This document shows positions 28,501-35,410 of a stretch of 59,186 nucleotides of DNA, one piece after another. The notes under the pieces were generated by a model. It made no database searches. It was not told the DNA's origin and saw only the letters and a list, made by a program, of their open reading frames with translations. This DNA is from Thermoplasmata archaeon (lineage in GTDB: Archaea; Thermoplasmatota; Thermoplasmata; Thermoplasmatales; Thermoplasmataceae): assembly GCA_021818715.1 (NCBI GenBank), contig JAKATN010000006.1:1-59186 (forward strand). Direction: 5' to 3'. Numbering within the stretch: position 1 is the first letter of the stretch; every line of letters starts with the position of its first letter. The position numbers were made by a program, and so were the translations under genes.

Positions 28501-28938
28501 TATATGTTTCCATTCCAGCTGAACAATACGGGAAACAATGAGTTGAACGTTACCATGACCACCGAGTACAGCTACTTTAAGGCATTTGGATGGAACGCAT
28601 CATTTATTTTCAATAACGCTTCTGTAACCAAGGTCTCAATCCCATTCAACACTACATACACGGTAAATCTCAGGCTTATACCGGTTACCGGCAATGCTCA
28701 GATCGTTTCCACGTTCTATGCGGTATTCAAATTTGCCAATCAGACTGATAATCTCACGGTGAACAATCCGCAATACCCGGGTAACCACATAAATTCAGGA
28801 TATCCAACTGGACCTGGCATAATAGCAAACTATACAGGTGACCCGATTACCCAATTGTACATCGGTATTGCCCTGATTGCCATATCGGTTATCGCGGGTC
28901 TGGCGGTTGCCGCCTACAGGGGGAGGAAGTCGAGATGA
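22594..28938 (+). CDS. aglB: Very large oligosaccharyltransferase catalytic subunit (STT3/AglB family)
   Basis: The N-terminal 510 residues are polytopic and carry the STT3 motif GGSDPYYNF with metal-binding D57. The acceptor-binding WWDYG motif is at 581-585. The enzyme transfers lipid-linked glycan to Asn in N-x-S/T sequons on the cell exterior. Known archaeal AglB proteins are roughly 800-1000 residues; this one is 2114. The extra part is extracellular and beta-rich, with carboxypeptidase-regulatory-like repeats (about 912, 1130 and 1670), many sequons, a CARDB-like stretch near 1860 and, unusually, a C-terminal membrane helix (about 2088-2108) with a basic tail. A TATA box is at 22552. 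The stop overlaps the next gene by 4 bases. Confidence 0.93.
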   Translation: MTESQMTSLQRLKTLMINNPEITALSSLLLLYLFLANYFAFYQVFYLPGMPTSGGSDPYYNFRVIQYILDNKHFLIYDAALNYPLGAGNPRNPFFQELIVLVATILSPVYGTMNAALGAFQEYDAVFGALLIIPVYLIGNELFGKKAGMIGAFLYTLMPSNLSAGIISDGREHTPELLWAFFTIYFILKAVDLARKTNVVDSFRHITKIPGNIVQYYRENRIATIYALLAGASTGALMLSWQGFTYIVAIVLIYVFVQLIANIFQNKPSGYLVYVTALYVFVGFLLGAYYYFAMHEATLWYMPPLYLSMAVLIFGLFVSVMRGKPWIIIIPSLMMILLVILGYAYVFDRGILNTLLSGDGYFIKTRVYDTISEAQAPQLGSYISGFGPAQFILGMSGIAYVVYLFLRKRSESLLFILVFSIVSIYMSFAAARFNVTAAPAYAILGGELLIYFWGILREGKVRSTVSQDATGRVRRLMKGNKSWMRTAFIAGLVIVLVIPSGFSSIASAVPANNAAGFNQAIYNELPSFLQPPNFSATNAQFVGGAGFAITNNSQPLSMAFNWLSTQDTNQPMDQRPAYVSWWDYGFQEISQAQHPTVADDFQEGYQAAGQILLAQNNSQDIALFIARVLQAEFKDNNGNLPANILSNMTLYLGENTTVLLENIYADPLQYQYMIYGDPSLYGHFIPGISSQNAYFALYDGILSSRYSNGALVNLYLSLTRASGYNIKYVGIDSGLFPFSGINPGIFYAPTYLTDHVSYTYNGEIVPYSYYNIYAVTSNATYPLNETPNSAAVTSYQISYNPAFYNSSIYRFTIGYPPTATGNTSGIPGLTFGQSTYFMMPAWNMSNFEVSYAGIPWNPYKNFSSHPTAWQIIPLQQAYYYQQKGIGTTEIFPPTYQLTNSLETIVSYYPGAIITGRVTMSNGMPVPGVHVTLLDQYGIPHSQVNTNRYGYYNITAVPGNDTLAFSDGVLNKQFLVGNNSKFFKIHVSNDQAERNAVNLNTTTGLPDFYIVKNYTYPVSSLTGIVQYQYMYEPFNASKKIPQTYTPKVYSGTVQIVNASEGVVFNETFTGGQFKFPDIPPLHYTVNLIVNGKTYVNVANFTENPGLALEETFYIYYDTVFVHVRSASGGNASLISGIKVTAYSGNTSYSNFTNSSGMAILWLLPGSYYVAVNQTGTIASAYAPITFTGYAQNVTANLTATQGYTFSGRVINNWHDSQIMLYPDASASSGIAINVSAAGTFSQLIPAGIYTVYAVHSGNSYLHTLVLDGNTSVDIALSGSSVLTISLGGNATSSTSGDYLIKDGSAILQLPFSYGKSLNITIPDGLVSVELNGISIGQVLTAEKTINLLYNQSVTLFPVQNSYVNVFPFNSMAGSTFNSQTAIHDGIVELFASGTLVWFSPLTPVGTARLSTLNLPYSDLSYSVLAYPFSYYYNNSVDSSSLYAPLSTVTNTLDITLLANNISTHYNGTLNLIGVRNYSVPITNGQASVNAMPGIYSVRISSTEATFVPQTGFAVAYNSSGTRGIAINSSVVLSLTVGSAKGEYVFNSNGNSVNVSRLDPGLYTVYSYSGGTANISSVYLSSNLTYNPYYDSAGSVTLSNSYNASLGTYKLQYNGLTISLPAGTYELPYGEYHASVNYSHQTPNGLYNLVGSAYFNVSGSTGVVIPATLQKVLANVTGKVSSAIYAPYTVLEFFNSTGAFVTKAVTNASGVFSLSLSPATYSVYLINNASELANVTVFYMTQTNTTLNAAIVNANSVEYEVTLQSISLNRQVNISHGNFIMSGYATNNTPTGGVALLPAGIYVFSASYEQTLQYGSHSVNVSYVENYTVKIDSSSFVDIILSKVVLPHFQFKVLSSSGGPVKNGSSENFTFMITNLGNVVMNLTLTSGYGEWNMTFNNSVIKNLLPYQNATRTVQIYVPASGVISGRNTVPINFNYNYSGRTFTGYVNISVVKYLNLSVTPPTFAQQNSTQYMFPFQLNNTGNNELNVTMTTEYSYFKAFGWNASFIFNNASVTKVSIPFNTTYTVNLRLIPVTGNAQIVSTFYAVFKFANQTDNLTVNNPQYPGNHINSGYPTGPGIIANYTGDPITQLYIGIALIAISVIAGLAVAAYRGRKSR

Positions 28939-29717
28939 AGGTTGTGCCGGCAGTCGTATTGCTGCTGTTTCTCTCATTTCTTATGGTCCCGGTGATAGCC
29001 TCTGTCAGTTCCGGAAATACCTATCCGTCGATTTATCAGACTTCGCTCACAGTCACCCCGTCTCAGAGCCTTTATGAGGGGGAAAACTTCACGGTTTACC
29101 TCAATTCAACATACGGATTCCCACTTTACACGAGCATGATATTCGTTTACGGCTCAAGCCTTGCTGGCCTCAAGAACAGCACCTCACAGAGTTATGTGGG
29201 ATCTTCCTACACAATGAGCGTGAATTTCACAGCACCCATGTATGTGCAAACTCTGTACATCCTCGGCGTATCTTATGTCAACACTTCCACCACCAGCCTG
29301 GTTTCCAAGTCATATTATTCTGTCCAGATCCTTCCACCTCTGGACTTGAGTGTGGAACTGTCGAATCCAAGCAAAGTACCTCTTTACAATCTTACGGTGA
29401 ATTTCTCGCTGGATGGTGCACTTAAGGGTTCCAAACATATTGCTGAACTGGCTCCATATTCGACGATTACCGTGACTCTCCAGGTGGCTTTGCAGCTTTC
29501 GCAAGGGCTGCATTCGATGACCGTCACAGTAAGCAATCCGTCGGCTTCCATTAACGGGCAGCAGGCTTCATACCAGAACCAGTTTTACTACGGGACTCCT
29601 CCCAACTATACCTGGATTTATTATATTGCTGCAGCCGTGATCGCCTTTATGGTGCTTCTGGCCTTGAGTGCTGGAAGGAGGACTTCCAGGCTGAAGAAGC
29701 CCAAGTGGAAGAAATAA
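28935..29717 (+). CDS. Secreted, membrane-anchored beta-rich protein coupled to AglB
   Basis: A signal peptide (about 1-22), a 200-residue Ser/Thr/Tyr-rich beta domain with many N-x-S/T sequons, a C-terminal membrane helix (about 228-246) and a basic tail ending KKPKWKK. The middle section (SVELSNPSKVPLYNLTVNFSLDG) resembles CARDB/NEW3-type beta-sandwich domains. No enzymatic motif is seen. Its start overlaps the aglB stop (ATGA), so the two are translationally coupled. It may be an accessory subunit or chaperone of the enlarged oligosaccharyltransferase, or simply a highly glycosylated surface protein. Confidence 0.75.
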   Translation: MKVVPAVVLLLFLSFLMVPVIASVSSGNTYPSIYQTSLTVTPSQSLYEGENFTVYLNSTYGFPLYTSMIFVYGSSLAGLKNSTSQSYVGSSYTMSVNFTAPMYVQTLYILGVSYVNTSTTSLVSKSYYSVQILPPLDLSVELSNPSKVPLYNLTVNFSLDGALKGSKHIAELAPYSTITVTLQVALQLSQGLHSMTVTVSNPSASINGQQASYQNQFYYGTPPNYTWIYYIAAAVIAFMVLLALSAGRRTSRLKKPKWKK

Positions 29718-29726
29718 TTCCTCCCT

Positions 29727-30362
29727 TTATATGGAATTACGGATTGTGACAAATCTGTCGTCAAAAAAATTGTCACCTTTGCCAGGGCTCCTGGCGTCTT
29801 TGCTTCTCGCCATCCCTATTACCGCGGCTGAAATTGCGTTGTTCTGAGGCCTGTGCCGGAATATCGTCGTGTTGCTCTCGTCAACAACAACATATGACAG
29901 TCTGTTCCTGGACAATATGTCTGTGATCTTCTCCCTGTTTGGCGTATCGCCATCTCCAATCCTGATGGAATAGCCTCCGTAGCTGTAGTCGGACAGTACT
30001 TTCAAAATGTACTCCTCAATATACATTATCTCGGGGAGTTCAGTTGCCTCAGTGAGCACATCATCGCATATCACGGCCACGCCCGGTTTCGGCCCCGGAT
30101 CGATCCCAATGACGATCCTTCTGAACTCAATCTGGTCGATTAGCCTGGGCAGCCCCAGCCTAAGTGCCCTGACAGGATCATTCTCCTTGACCTGCCTGTT
30201 GTCTATTTCCGGGTCAGCCGTCGTGCTTAGTATCACCGGGATATCGACAGGCACAGAACTGGATGGATCAATGCTGAAGTAGGGAAGTTCCCAGTTCTTG
30301 GCAACATCTATCACGTCATGATAGAATCGGAAGTTATTTGTAAATATGCCAATTCGGCTCAT
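29727..30362 (-). CDS. Conserved-looking protein with RNase H/RuvC-like fold features
   Basis: I do not recognise a named family. The central IVIGIDPGPKPGVAVI segment (about 82-97) looks like the first strand-turn-strand of RuvC/YqgF-type RNase H folds, with a catalytic-type aspartate. Acidic residues follow in PEIMYIEE and RIGDGDTPNRE. The C-terminal HRPQNNAISAAVIGMA resembles the last RNase H-fold helix, but with asparagine where RuvC has aspartate. The N-terminal 75 residues form a separate alpha/beta region. It is the last gene of the rpsO-recJ run, 38 bases downstream of recJ, which suggests nucleic-acid metabolism. Confidence 0.6.
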   Translation of the reverse strand: MSRIGIFTNNFRFYHDVIDVAKNWELPYFSIDPSSSVPVDIPVILSTTADPEIDNRQVKENDPVRALRLGLPRLIDQIEFRRIVIGIDPGPKPGVAVICDDVLTEATELPEIMYIEEYILKVLSDYSYGGYSIRIGDGDTPNREKITDILSRNRLSYVVVDESNTTIFRHRPQNNAISAAVIGMARSKDARSPGKGDNFFDDRFVTIRNSI

Positions 30363-30400
30363 TACCAGCTAAATAAGGATGTTATGGTACTAAAACTTCT

Positions 30401-31753
30401 CTATTCGCAGCCAAAATTGCCAATCTGTTCATCTATCATGGAATTTGCCCTGGACAGGAAAGCGCTCTCCTTTCCCTTGGGAATGCTCCCGCCTGCCGCA
30501 ATATCGTGCCCGCCTCCATGCCCTCCAACGGATGCGCAGGCATCCCGAACCACAACAGAAAGATTAAGGCCGTTCCTGACCATTCTTGCGGTTCCCCTTG
30601 CAGAAACCTTGGTAATTGGGGATTCCCCAGAATTAAAGCCGATTACAGGAAGGTCCTGTTTTGCGTAATATAGCATCAGAAGGCCGGCTATGGAACCGGC
30701 CATTTCAGAATCTGGAGCATAAAAATACTGCACATGGGTAAGGGAAAACATCTCCCTGGAGGCCTGTTTAGCAAACTCGATCAGCTTGCTTTTGAACCTG
30801 CGCCAGTTGTCCATGCAGGCCTTTCTCATAGATTCGTCGCCGAGAAAATACTGTATCACAGTCCCATTCTGTGATATCTTGCTGTTGCCATCCACAATCC
30901 CGGCGATCTCCTTAGACGTAAGGCCAATGTCGTCAAAGACCCACATATCTGTCTCAAGGTACTTCAGAGCATCCGATGAGATTCTCTGCTTAAGCAATTC
31001 AATGGCCAGTCTCTCTTCCAGCTTCTGTTTCTCATCTTCGGTCAAGTCCTTGGGGCTCTTGGTGTAATCAATATTCAGGGCAGCCAGAAATGTCTTGGAC
31101 AATTCCCCGTTGCCCGACAGCGTACCGAAAAACGGATCTACCGAGTATGACAGAGCTTCCAGAAGGTTCTCTCCGGCCAGGTTTATTGTCCTGATCTTTT
31201 TGAAGCCCCTTCCGAGTTTTTCGATGAGCACACGATTTAAGCCAACATATCCGCCTATATCCTGCTTATCTGCTATGGCTCCTGAAAGGAAAAAAGGGAA
31301 GAGATCAGCATTTTTTTCGTTAAGCGCCAGCGAGAAGAGGTATGCCATGGTGGCTCCGCAGGCTTCCCTGGTACCGTCTATTCCATGATCCCTTGAATTC
31401 ACATGTATTCCCCTGAACTCTCCGGGAGAGTGAAAATGATGGTCCAGAATAATTATTTTATCATTGCTGGATACCAGTGAGGATTGATCCGATCCTGCGT
31501 CCACTATAATCGTAAGATAGTCCGGATCCTCGTCTATTCGTGCTTTTACAGACTCCGGACTCAGGTCTTTTATGTAGCTGATATGGAATTTTTTATGCTC
31601 TCGCAAAAGCGCCTTTGCCAGTATGATGGCAGAACTGCTTCCGTCTCCGTCATAATGCGCAATAATCTTGATGTAGTCAACAGAATGTACCTTCTCAGCC
31701 GCCTTCTGCAACAATTCCAGCATTGATTCCGGAACGATTCCGGAGAGAATCAT
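30401..31753 (-). CDS. RecJ/GAN-like DHH-family single-strand exonuclease
   Basis: The DHH phosphoesterase motifs are intact: AHYDGDGSS (motif I), IVDAGSDQ (II), ILDHHFHS (III) and ACGATMAY (IV). The C-terminal DHHA1 domain carries GGHGGGHDIAAGGSIP. Archaeal members (GAN/RecJ2) associate with GINS at the fork, digest single strands, or in some branches remove mismatched RNA primers. Length (450) fits. It starts 5 bases after the rpsO stop, a neighbourhood often seen in Euryarchaeota. Confidence 0.88.
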   Translation of the reverse strand: MILSGIVPESMLELLQKAAEKVHSVDYIKIIAHYDGDGSSSAIILAKALLREHKKFHISYIKDLSPESVKARIDEDPDYLTIIVDAGSDQSSLVSSNDKIIILDHHFHSPGEFRGIHVNSRDHGIDGTREACGATMAYLFSLALNEKNADLFPFFLSGAIADKQDIGGYVGLNRVLIEKLGRGFKKIRTINLAGENLLEALSYSVDPFFGTLSGNGELSKTFLAALNIDYTKSPKDLTEDEKQKLEERLAIELLKQRISSDALKYLETDMWVFDDIGLTSKEIAGIVDGNSKISQNGTVIQYFLGDESMRKACMDNWRRFKSKLIEFAKQASREMFSLTHVQYFYAPDSEMAGSIAGLLMLYYAKQDLPVIGFNSGESPITKVSARGTARMVRNGLNLSVVVRDACASVGGHGGGHDIAAGGSIPKGKESAFLSRANSMIDEQIGNFGCE

Positions 31754-31758
31754 GGTTA

Positions 31759-32196
31759 TCAGAGCGCTTTATCCAGACTCCAGGTTTCAGGAATCCTTCC
31801 ATTTCTCCTGTAGTACTTCATAAGTCTGAGGATCTTTGACATTATGAGCCCCTGTTTCCTGAGGTTTGCCTTATCCTTAGGATTAACGTTTGTGTGCTTT
31901 GCAGCACTTTTGTAGCGCTCAATCAAGTTCAAAAGGTCTTCCGGAAATCCAGGTTTAACACCATTTTCTGCCAGTAGTTTTGAAAGCTTCTTTTTGAAAA
32001 CGTATTTTGTCCCAGGCACGCCGAACTGGTCCCTGAGCCTCAGTCCCACTACGGAGTTGGGGACGTTTTCTTTCTTCATGCCAACAGCTGCCTCGATCAC
32101 CTCATTCTGGTCAATAAAAGCGAACTTCGATGGATCATAAATTCCAACCTTATGCGATCTGGACTTTCCCCTCTTTCTAGTATGCATTCTGGACAT
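31759..32196 (-). CDS. rpsO: Small ribosomal subunit protein uS15
   Basis: A 145-residue archaeal/eukaryotic-type S15. The basic N-terminal extension MSRMHTRKRGKS is followed by the long helical core with IGLRLRD-like VVGLRLRDQFGVP and the terminal LMKYYRRNGRIPETW. The M-R-M-H opening is typical of the family and fixes the start. It binds the 16S rRNA central domain. It heads a minus-strand run with the RecJ-like gene and the RNase H-fold-like gene. Confidence 0.96.
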   Translation of the reverse strand: MSRMHTRKRGKSRSHKVGIYDPSKFAFIDQNEVIEAAVGMKKENVPNSVVGLRLRDQFGVPGTKYVFKKKLSKLLAENGVKPGFPEDLLNLIERYKSAAKHTNVNPKDKANLRKQGLIMSKILRLMKYYRRNGRIPETWSLDKAL

Positions 32197-32628
32197 TGTC
32201 TATCTACCGATTTTTACCACGATGTCGTCTATATTAATCTAATTTGCGTAATGTTTCTTTTGCATGAAACTGCGTGCGTTGTGTCATGCAGTCTGGTAGA
32301 CATTGTGTCCTGATCCTAGGGTGCTTCGGCCTTGTATGAACATTTTACCGTTAGATACAATCAATTGTGGTGCCAGATGAAAAGAATATCCAATGGCATA
32401 ACAAGACATAGACATAATTATGCACGCAACTTTACGCGTCCAGGCAAATGTAGACGGGACAATATCAAAAAGTGTGCGAGCCCAGCTCATGCATTGATTT
32501 TGAAAACTCGCCCCGCACAATGCCAGATATTAGCAGATGACTGAATGGGTATCGGACTGTTTTACTTATATTGTAATATGGATATATAACATAATATTAA
32601 TATACATCCGAGGTTTGATTTCAGATTG
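32197..32628. other. Intergenic 432 bases between divergent genes
   Basis: No recognisable gene. Small frames on either strand (such as the one ending near 32284 on minus) carry no motif I can name. The right part (about 32560-32615) is very A/T-rich with several TATA-like patches and is likely to hold the promoter of the DUF3311/SSS pair. The left 30 bases hold the rpsO upstream region. The middle could be a decayed gene. Confidence 0.4.
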
Positions 32629-32883
32629 ATGTCAGATAATGAGGGCAGCAATGAACTCAGTCTGGAGACCAGGGGTACCAAGAAGGAGAAGATCCTTGTG
32701 GCAATATTGATTCTAGTTCCCATAATTGTTTTTTCGGCCACGCCACTGTACAATTTTTCGGGACCAACCCTATTCGGCCTGACCTTCTTTTACTGGTTTC
32801 AGACCTTTTGGCTATTTGTGAGCGCGATTTTCTTTCTGGCGGCAGCCTGGATGCTGAACAGGATGGAGGGTGAGACAGCATGA
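32629..32883 (+). CDS. DUF3311 small membrane protein (SSS transporter partner)
   Basis: An 84-residue protein with a charged N-terminus (about 20 residues) and two membrane helices, ILVAILILVPIIVFSATPLY and FGLTFFYWFQTFWLFVSAIFFLAA. The pattern PLYN...FGLTFFYWFQTFW is characteristic of DUF3311, which is regularly found directly before sodium:solute symporters. The ATG at 32629 is preceded by a GAGGTTTGAT element. Its stop overlaps the symporter start (ATGA). Role: probably a small accessory subunit. Confidence 0.83.
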   Translation: MSDNEGSNELSLETRGTKKEKILVAILILVPIIVFSATPLYNFSGPTLFGLTFFYWFQTFWLFVSAIFFLAAAWMLNRMEGETA

Positions 32884-34433
32884 ACAACTATATTGTGTTG
32901 TCAGTTTTCCTCAGCCTTTTCGTCCTGTTCGTAGGCCTTGGTTTTTGGAGTTCCAGGTTCAGGAAGGGGGACATGAGCGATCTTGGGGAATGGGCTCTTG
33001 CAGGCAGGAGACTTGGATTTTATCTTGCCTGGTTTCTTGTAGGTGCGGATCTGTATACGGCATATACCTTCATTGCAATCCCTGAGTTGGTTTATGAAGC
33101 TGGTGCTGTCTATTTCTATGCAGTTCCCTACGTCGGTATGACCTTTGGGATAGCACTGATAACTATGCCCAGGCTTTGGAAAATTTCGAAGGGCAAGAAC
33201 TACGTAACTGCCGTAGACATGGTACAGGATAAATTCAACAGCAGGACTCTAGCTTTACTTATCGCTCTGACAGGAATTGTAGCGGAATTGCCTTATATTG
33301 CACTGCAGATTTATGGAATGCAGGCAGTGCTCACTGTAATGATCGGGCAACTTGTAACTGCAGATGTGGCAACCATTACTGAAGTCGCTCTTATTATCTC
33401 GTTTATAATTCTGGCTGCATTTACATATACTAGCGGTCTGAGAGGAGCCACAATCACCGCCTTGATGAAGGATGCAATAATATTCACTACCATCATCGTA
33501 GTGATAGTGGTGGTTACAGTCGAGGTAGGTGGATTTGGCTCCGCGCTATCCGACATGGGCACAAAGGCTACAGGAACGGGTACCCTTTCCAATCTCTACG
33601 TGAGTGCTTTCATTAGTCTTTCAGTTATGAGTGCGCTTGCGCTTTACCTCTATCCACATGCGATAAACGGGGTGTTAAGCACCAATTCTCCCAAGAAACT
33701 GAGGTACAGCACAGCACTTCTCCCGTTGTACGGAGTTGGTCTTGCACTGCTTGCGCTGTTTGGTGTACTGATATACGCTTCACCAAGCGCACTTGCTCTT
33801 GCTGGGAAATATGGTGCCGTCACAGCGGTGCCTTCTCTGATATATGCTGAGTTACCTGACTGGTTTGTTGGATTTGCCTTCCTGGGAATCTTCATTGGTG
33901 GACTGGTACCAGCGTCGATAATGGCAATTTCTCAGGCTAATCTGCTCACCAGAAACGTGATAAAGCCATTCCGTCCCAACATGGACCCAAAGACAGAAAC
34001 TCGACTTGCGAAGTATTTCTCCATCGTGTTCAAGTTTATTGCACTTGGATTCATTTTCCTGATAAGTGCGAACTACTCGCTTCAACTGCAGCTAGTGGGA
34101 GGAGTGATAATACTTCAGACACTTCCATCTATATTCCTGGCAATGTACACAAAGAAACTGCACAAATGGTCACTGGGAATAGGCTGGGCGTTCGGGATAA
34201 TTCTGGGGATTACCATGCTGCTTTATCGTAACTTTATCCAGCTTCATCTGAGCACCGTCACGACAACGTTCTATCTTTTCATCTCACAGGCAAACTCCCC
34301 ATTTTACTTCCTGTATATAGGGGTATATGCATTGCTGCTAAACCTACTGATTGCAGTTGTCGGATCTCTCATTGAAGAAATGATTGCTGGGAGAAAAGCT
34401 CACAGGGGTGAGCAATCGCAGTTGAAAGCCTGA
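32880..34433 (+). CDS. Sodium:solute symporter family transporter
   Basis: A 517-residue polytopic protein with about 13 membrane helices of the SSS (LeuT-fold) family. LGEWALAGRRLGFYLAWFLVGADLYTAYTF near the N-terminus and the later GLVPASIMAISQANLLTRNV segment are typical. Pairing with DUF3311 points to the branch that includes monocarboxylate permeases, so an organic acid is a reasonable guess; the coupling ion in an acidophile might be H+ rather than Na+. Followed by T-rich terminator-like DNA. Confidence 0.88.
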   Translation: MNNYIVLSVFLSLFVLFVGLGFWSSRFRKGDMSDLGEWALAGRRLGFYLAWFLVGADLYTAYTFIAIPELVYEAGAVYFYAVPYVGMTFGIALITMPRLWKISKGKNYVTAVDMVQDKFNSRTLALLIALTGIVAELPYIALQIYGMQAVLTVMIGQLVTADVATITEVALIISFIILAAFTYTSGLRGATITALMKDAIIFTTIIVVIVVVTVEVGGFGSALSDMGTKATGTGTLSNLYVSAFISLSVMSALALYLYPHAINGVLSTNSPKKLRYSTALLPLYGVGLALLALFGVLIYASPSALALAGKYGAVTAVPSLIYAELPDWFVGFAFLGIFIGGLVPASIMAISQANLLTRNVIKPFRPNMDPKTETRLAKYFSIVFKFIALGFIFLISANYSLQLQLVGGVIILQTLPSIFLAMYTKKLHKWSLGIGWAFGIILGITMLLYRNFIQLHLSTVTTTFYLFISQANSPFYFLYIGVYALLLNLLIAVVGSLIEEMIAGRKAHRGEQSQLKA

Positions 34434-34486
34434 TTATTTTTAAATTTTTTTCCACTTTTTCTAATAATAATTTTTTTAGATGTAAT
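34434..34486 (+). terminator. T-rich terminator-like region after the symporter
   Basis: Immediately after the stop there are several runs of five to seven T (around 34438, 34445, 34457 and 34471). T runs are the typical archaeal terminator. The region separates convergent genes. Confidence 0.55.
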
Positions 34487-34576
34487 GATACTGAAAGCTT
34501 TTTCCTTTGATCTCCTTCATTTATTTTTAAAAGACCCCGTCGTTGATCCAAGTCTGCTAAAATATTGAATATGCTC

Positions 34577-35248
34577 TCAAATCAGGTTCAGCGTGCGTTC
34601 ATACTGGCAAATAAGTTCTGAAGCGATGGTCCAAATAGTGAGTTCATCGGGAAAAATTGAATATCTCTCACGCAGGAAACCCAAGTCAGACCTGAAAGTT
34701 CCATTTGCAAATCCACCTACAACTATTGTATAATCTCTTCCGGGCTGAAAAAACTGTCCCAGCCCGACTTTCTTTCCAAGGGGATCGAGCAAAATCTTTT
34801 CGCCTTCAAGCGTGTCTATAAATTCCGCAAGAACAATGTTTTCTTCGACGCGAAGCAGGGTATCCTCCCCTGAAACTATTTCGCCTTTCTTGAACAGGTC
34901 CTCCACGAGTCCATTAAATCTGGCACAGCTCTTCGGTATTCGTGTTACCGGCGATACCATAATCAGATTATTGTTCCTGGTGTGTATATACACATGCAGC
35001 ATTCCCCGGACATTCAGTATCGATGATTGAGCTACGTTCAGCATTATGTGGAAGATATCCGGTCTCCCACGTCTATTGGATTCTCCTGGAAATACACGTT
35101 CTATGGGTCTATGCAGTAATGAGCTATCAAGCAGTATCTCATTCGCTGGCTTACCCCTTTTCCTGGAAAGTGCCAATACTTCCGGTTCCTTCAGCATATC
35201 AGCCGGTATGGTCTCCAGCTCGGAATCCACTAATACAAGGTTGATCAT
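34577..35248 (-). CDS. nep1: rRNA pseudouridine N1-methyltransferase Nep1 (Emg1)
   Basis: A SPOUT-class methyltransferase of 223 residues. The diagnostic NRRGRPDIFHIMLN motif (about 58-71) and the glycine-rich knot region VVGGFANGTF near the C-terminus are present. Nep1 methylates N1 of a pseudouridine in the small-subunit rRNA and is needed for subunit biogenesis. It stands alone on the minus strand, convergent with the symporter. Confidence 0.9.
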   Translation of the reverse strand: MINLVLVDSELETIPADMLKEPEVLALSRKRGKPANEILLDSSLLHRPIERVFPGESNRRGRPDIFHIMLNVAQSSILNVRGMLHVYIHTRNNNLIMVSPVTRIPKSCARFNGLVEDLFKKGEIVSGEDTLLRVEENIVLAEFIDTLEGEKILLDPLGKKVGLGQFFQPGRDYTIVVGGFANGTFRSDLGFLRERYSIFPDELTIWTIASELICQYERTLNLI

Positions 35249-35410
35249 TATCGTCTCCGCATATTAACCAGGAAATGATTTTTTTGTATTGCGATGTAAT
35301 GGCAAATCATATTCTGTAAATTCTTCTGAATGCCCCGCAAACAGGAGGGAAGATCTATGGAATTTGGATATGAAAACGGATCTTTTGAGTAGTTACGAAC
35401 TTCGCCACGT

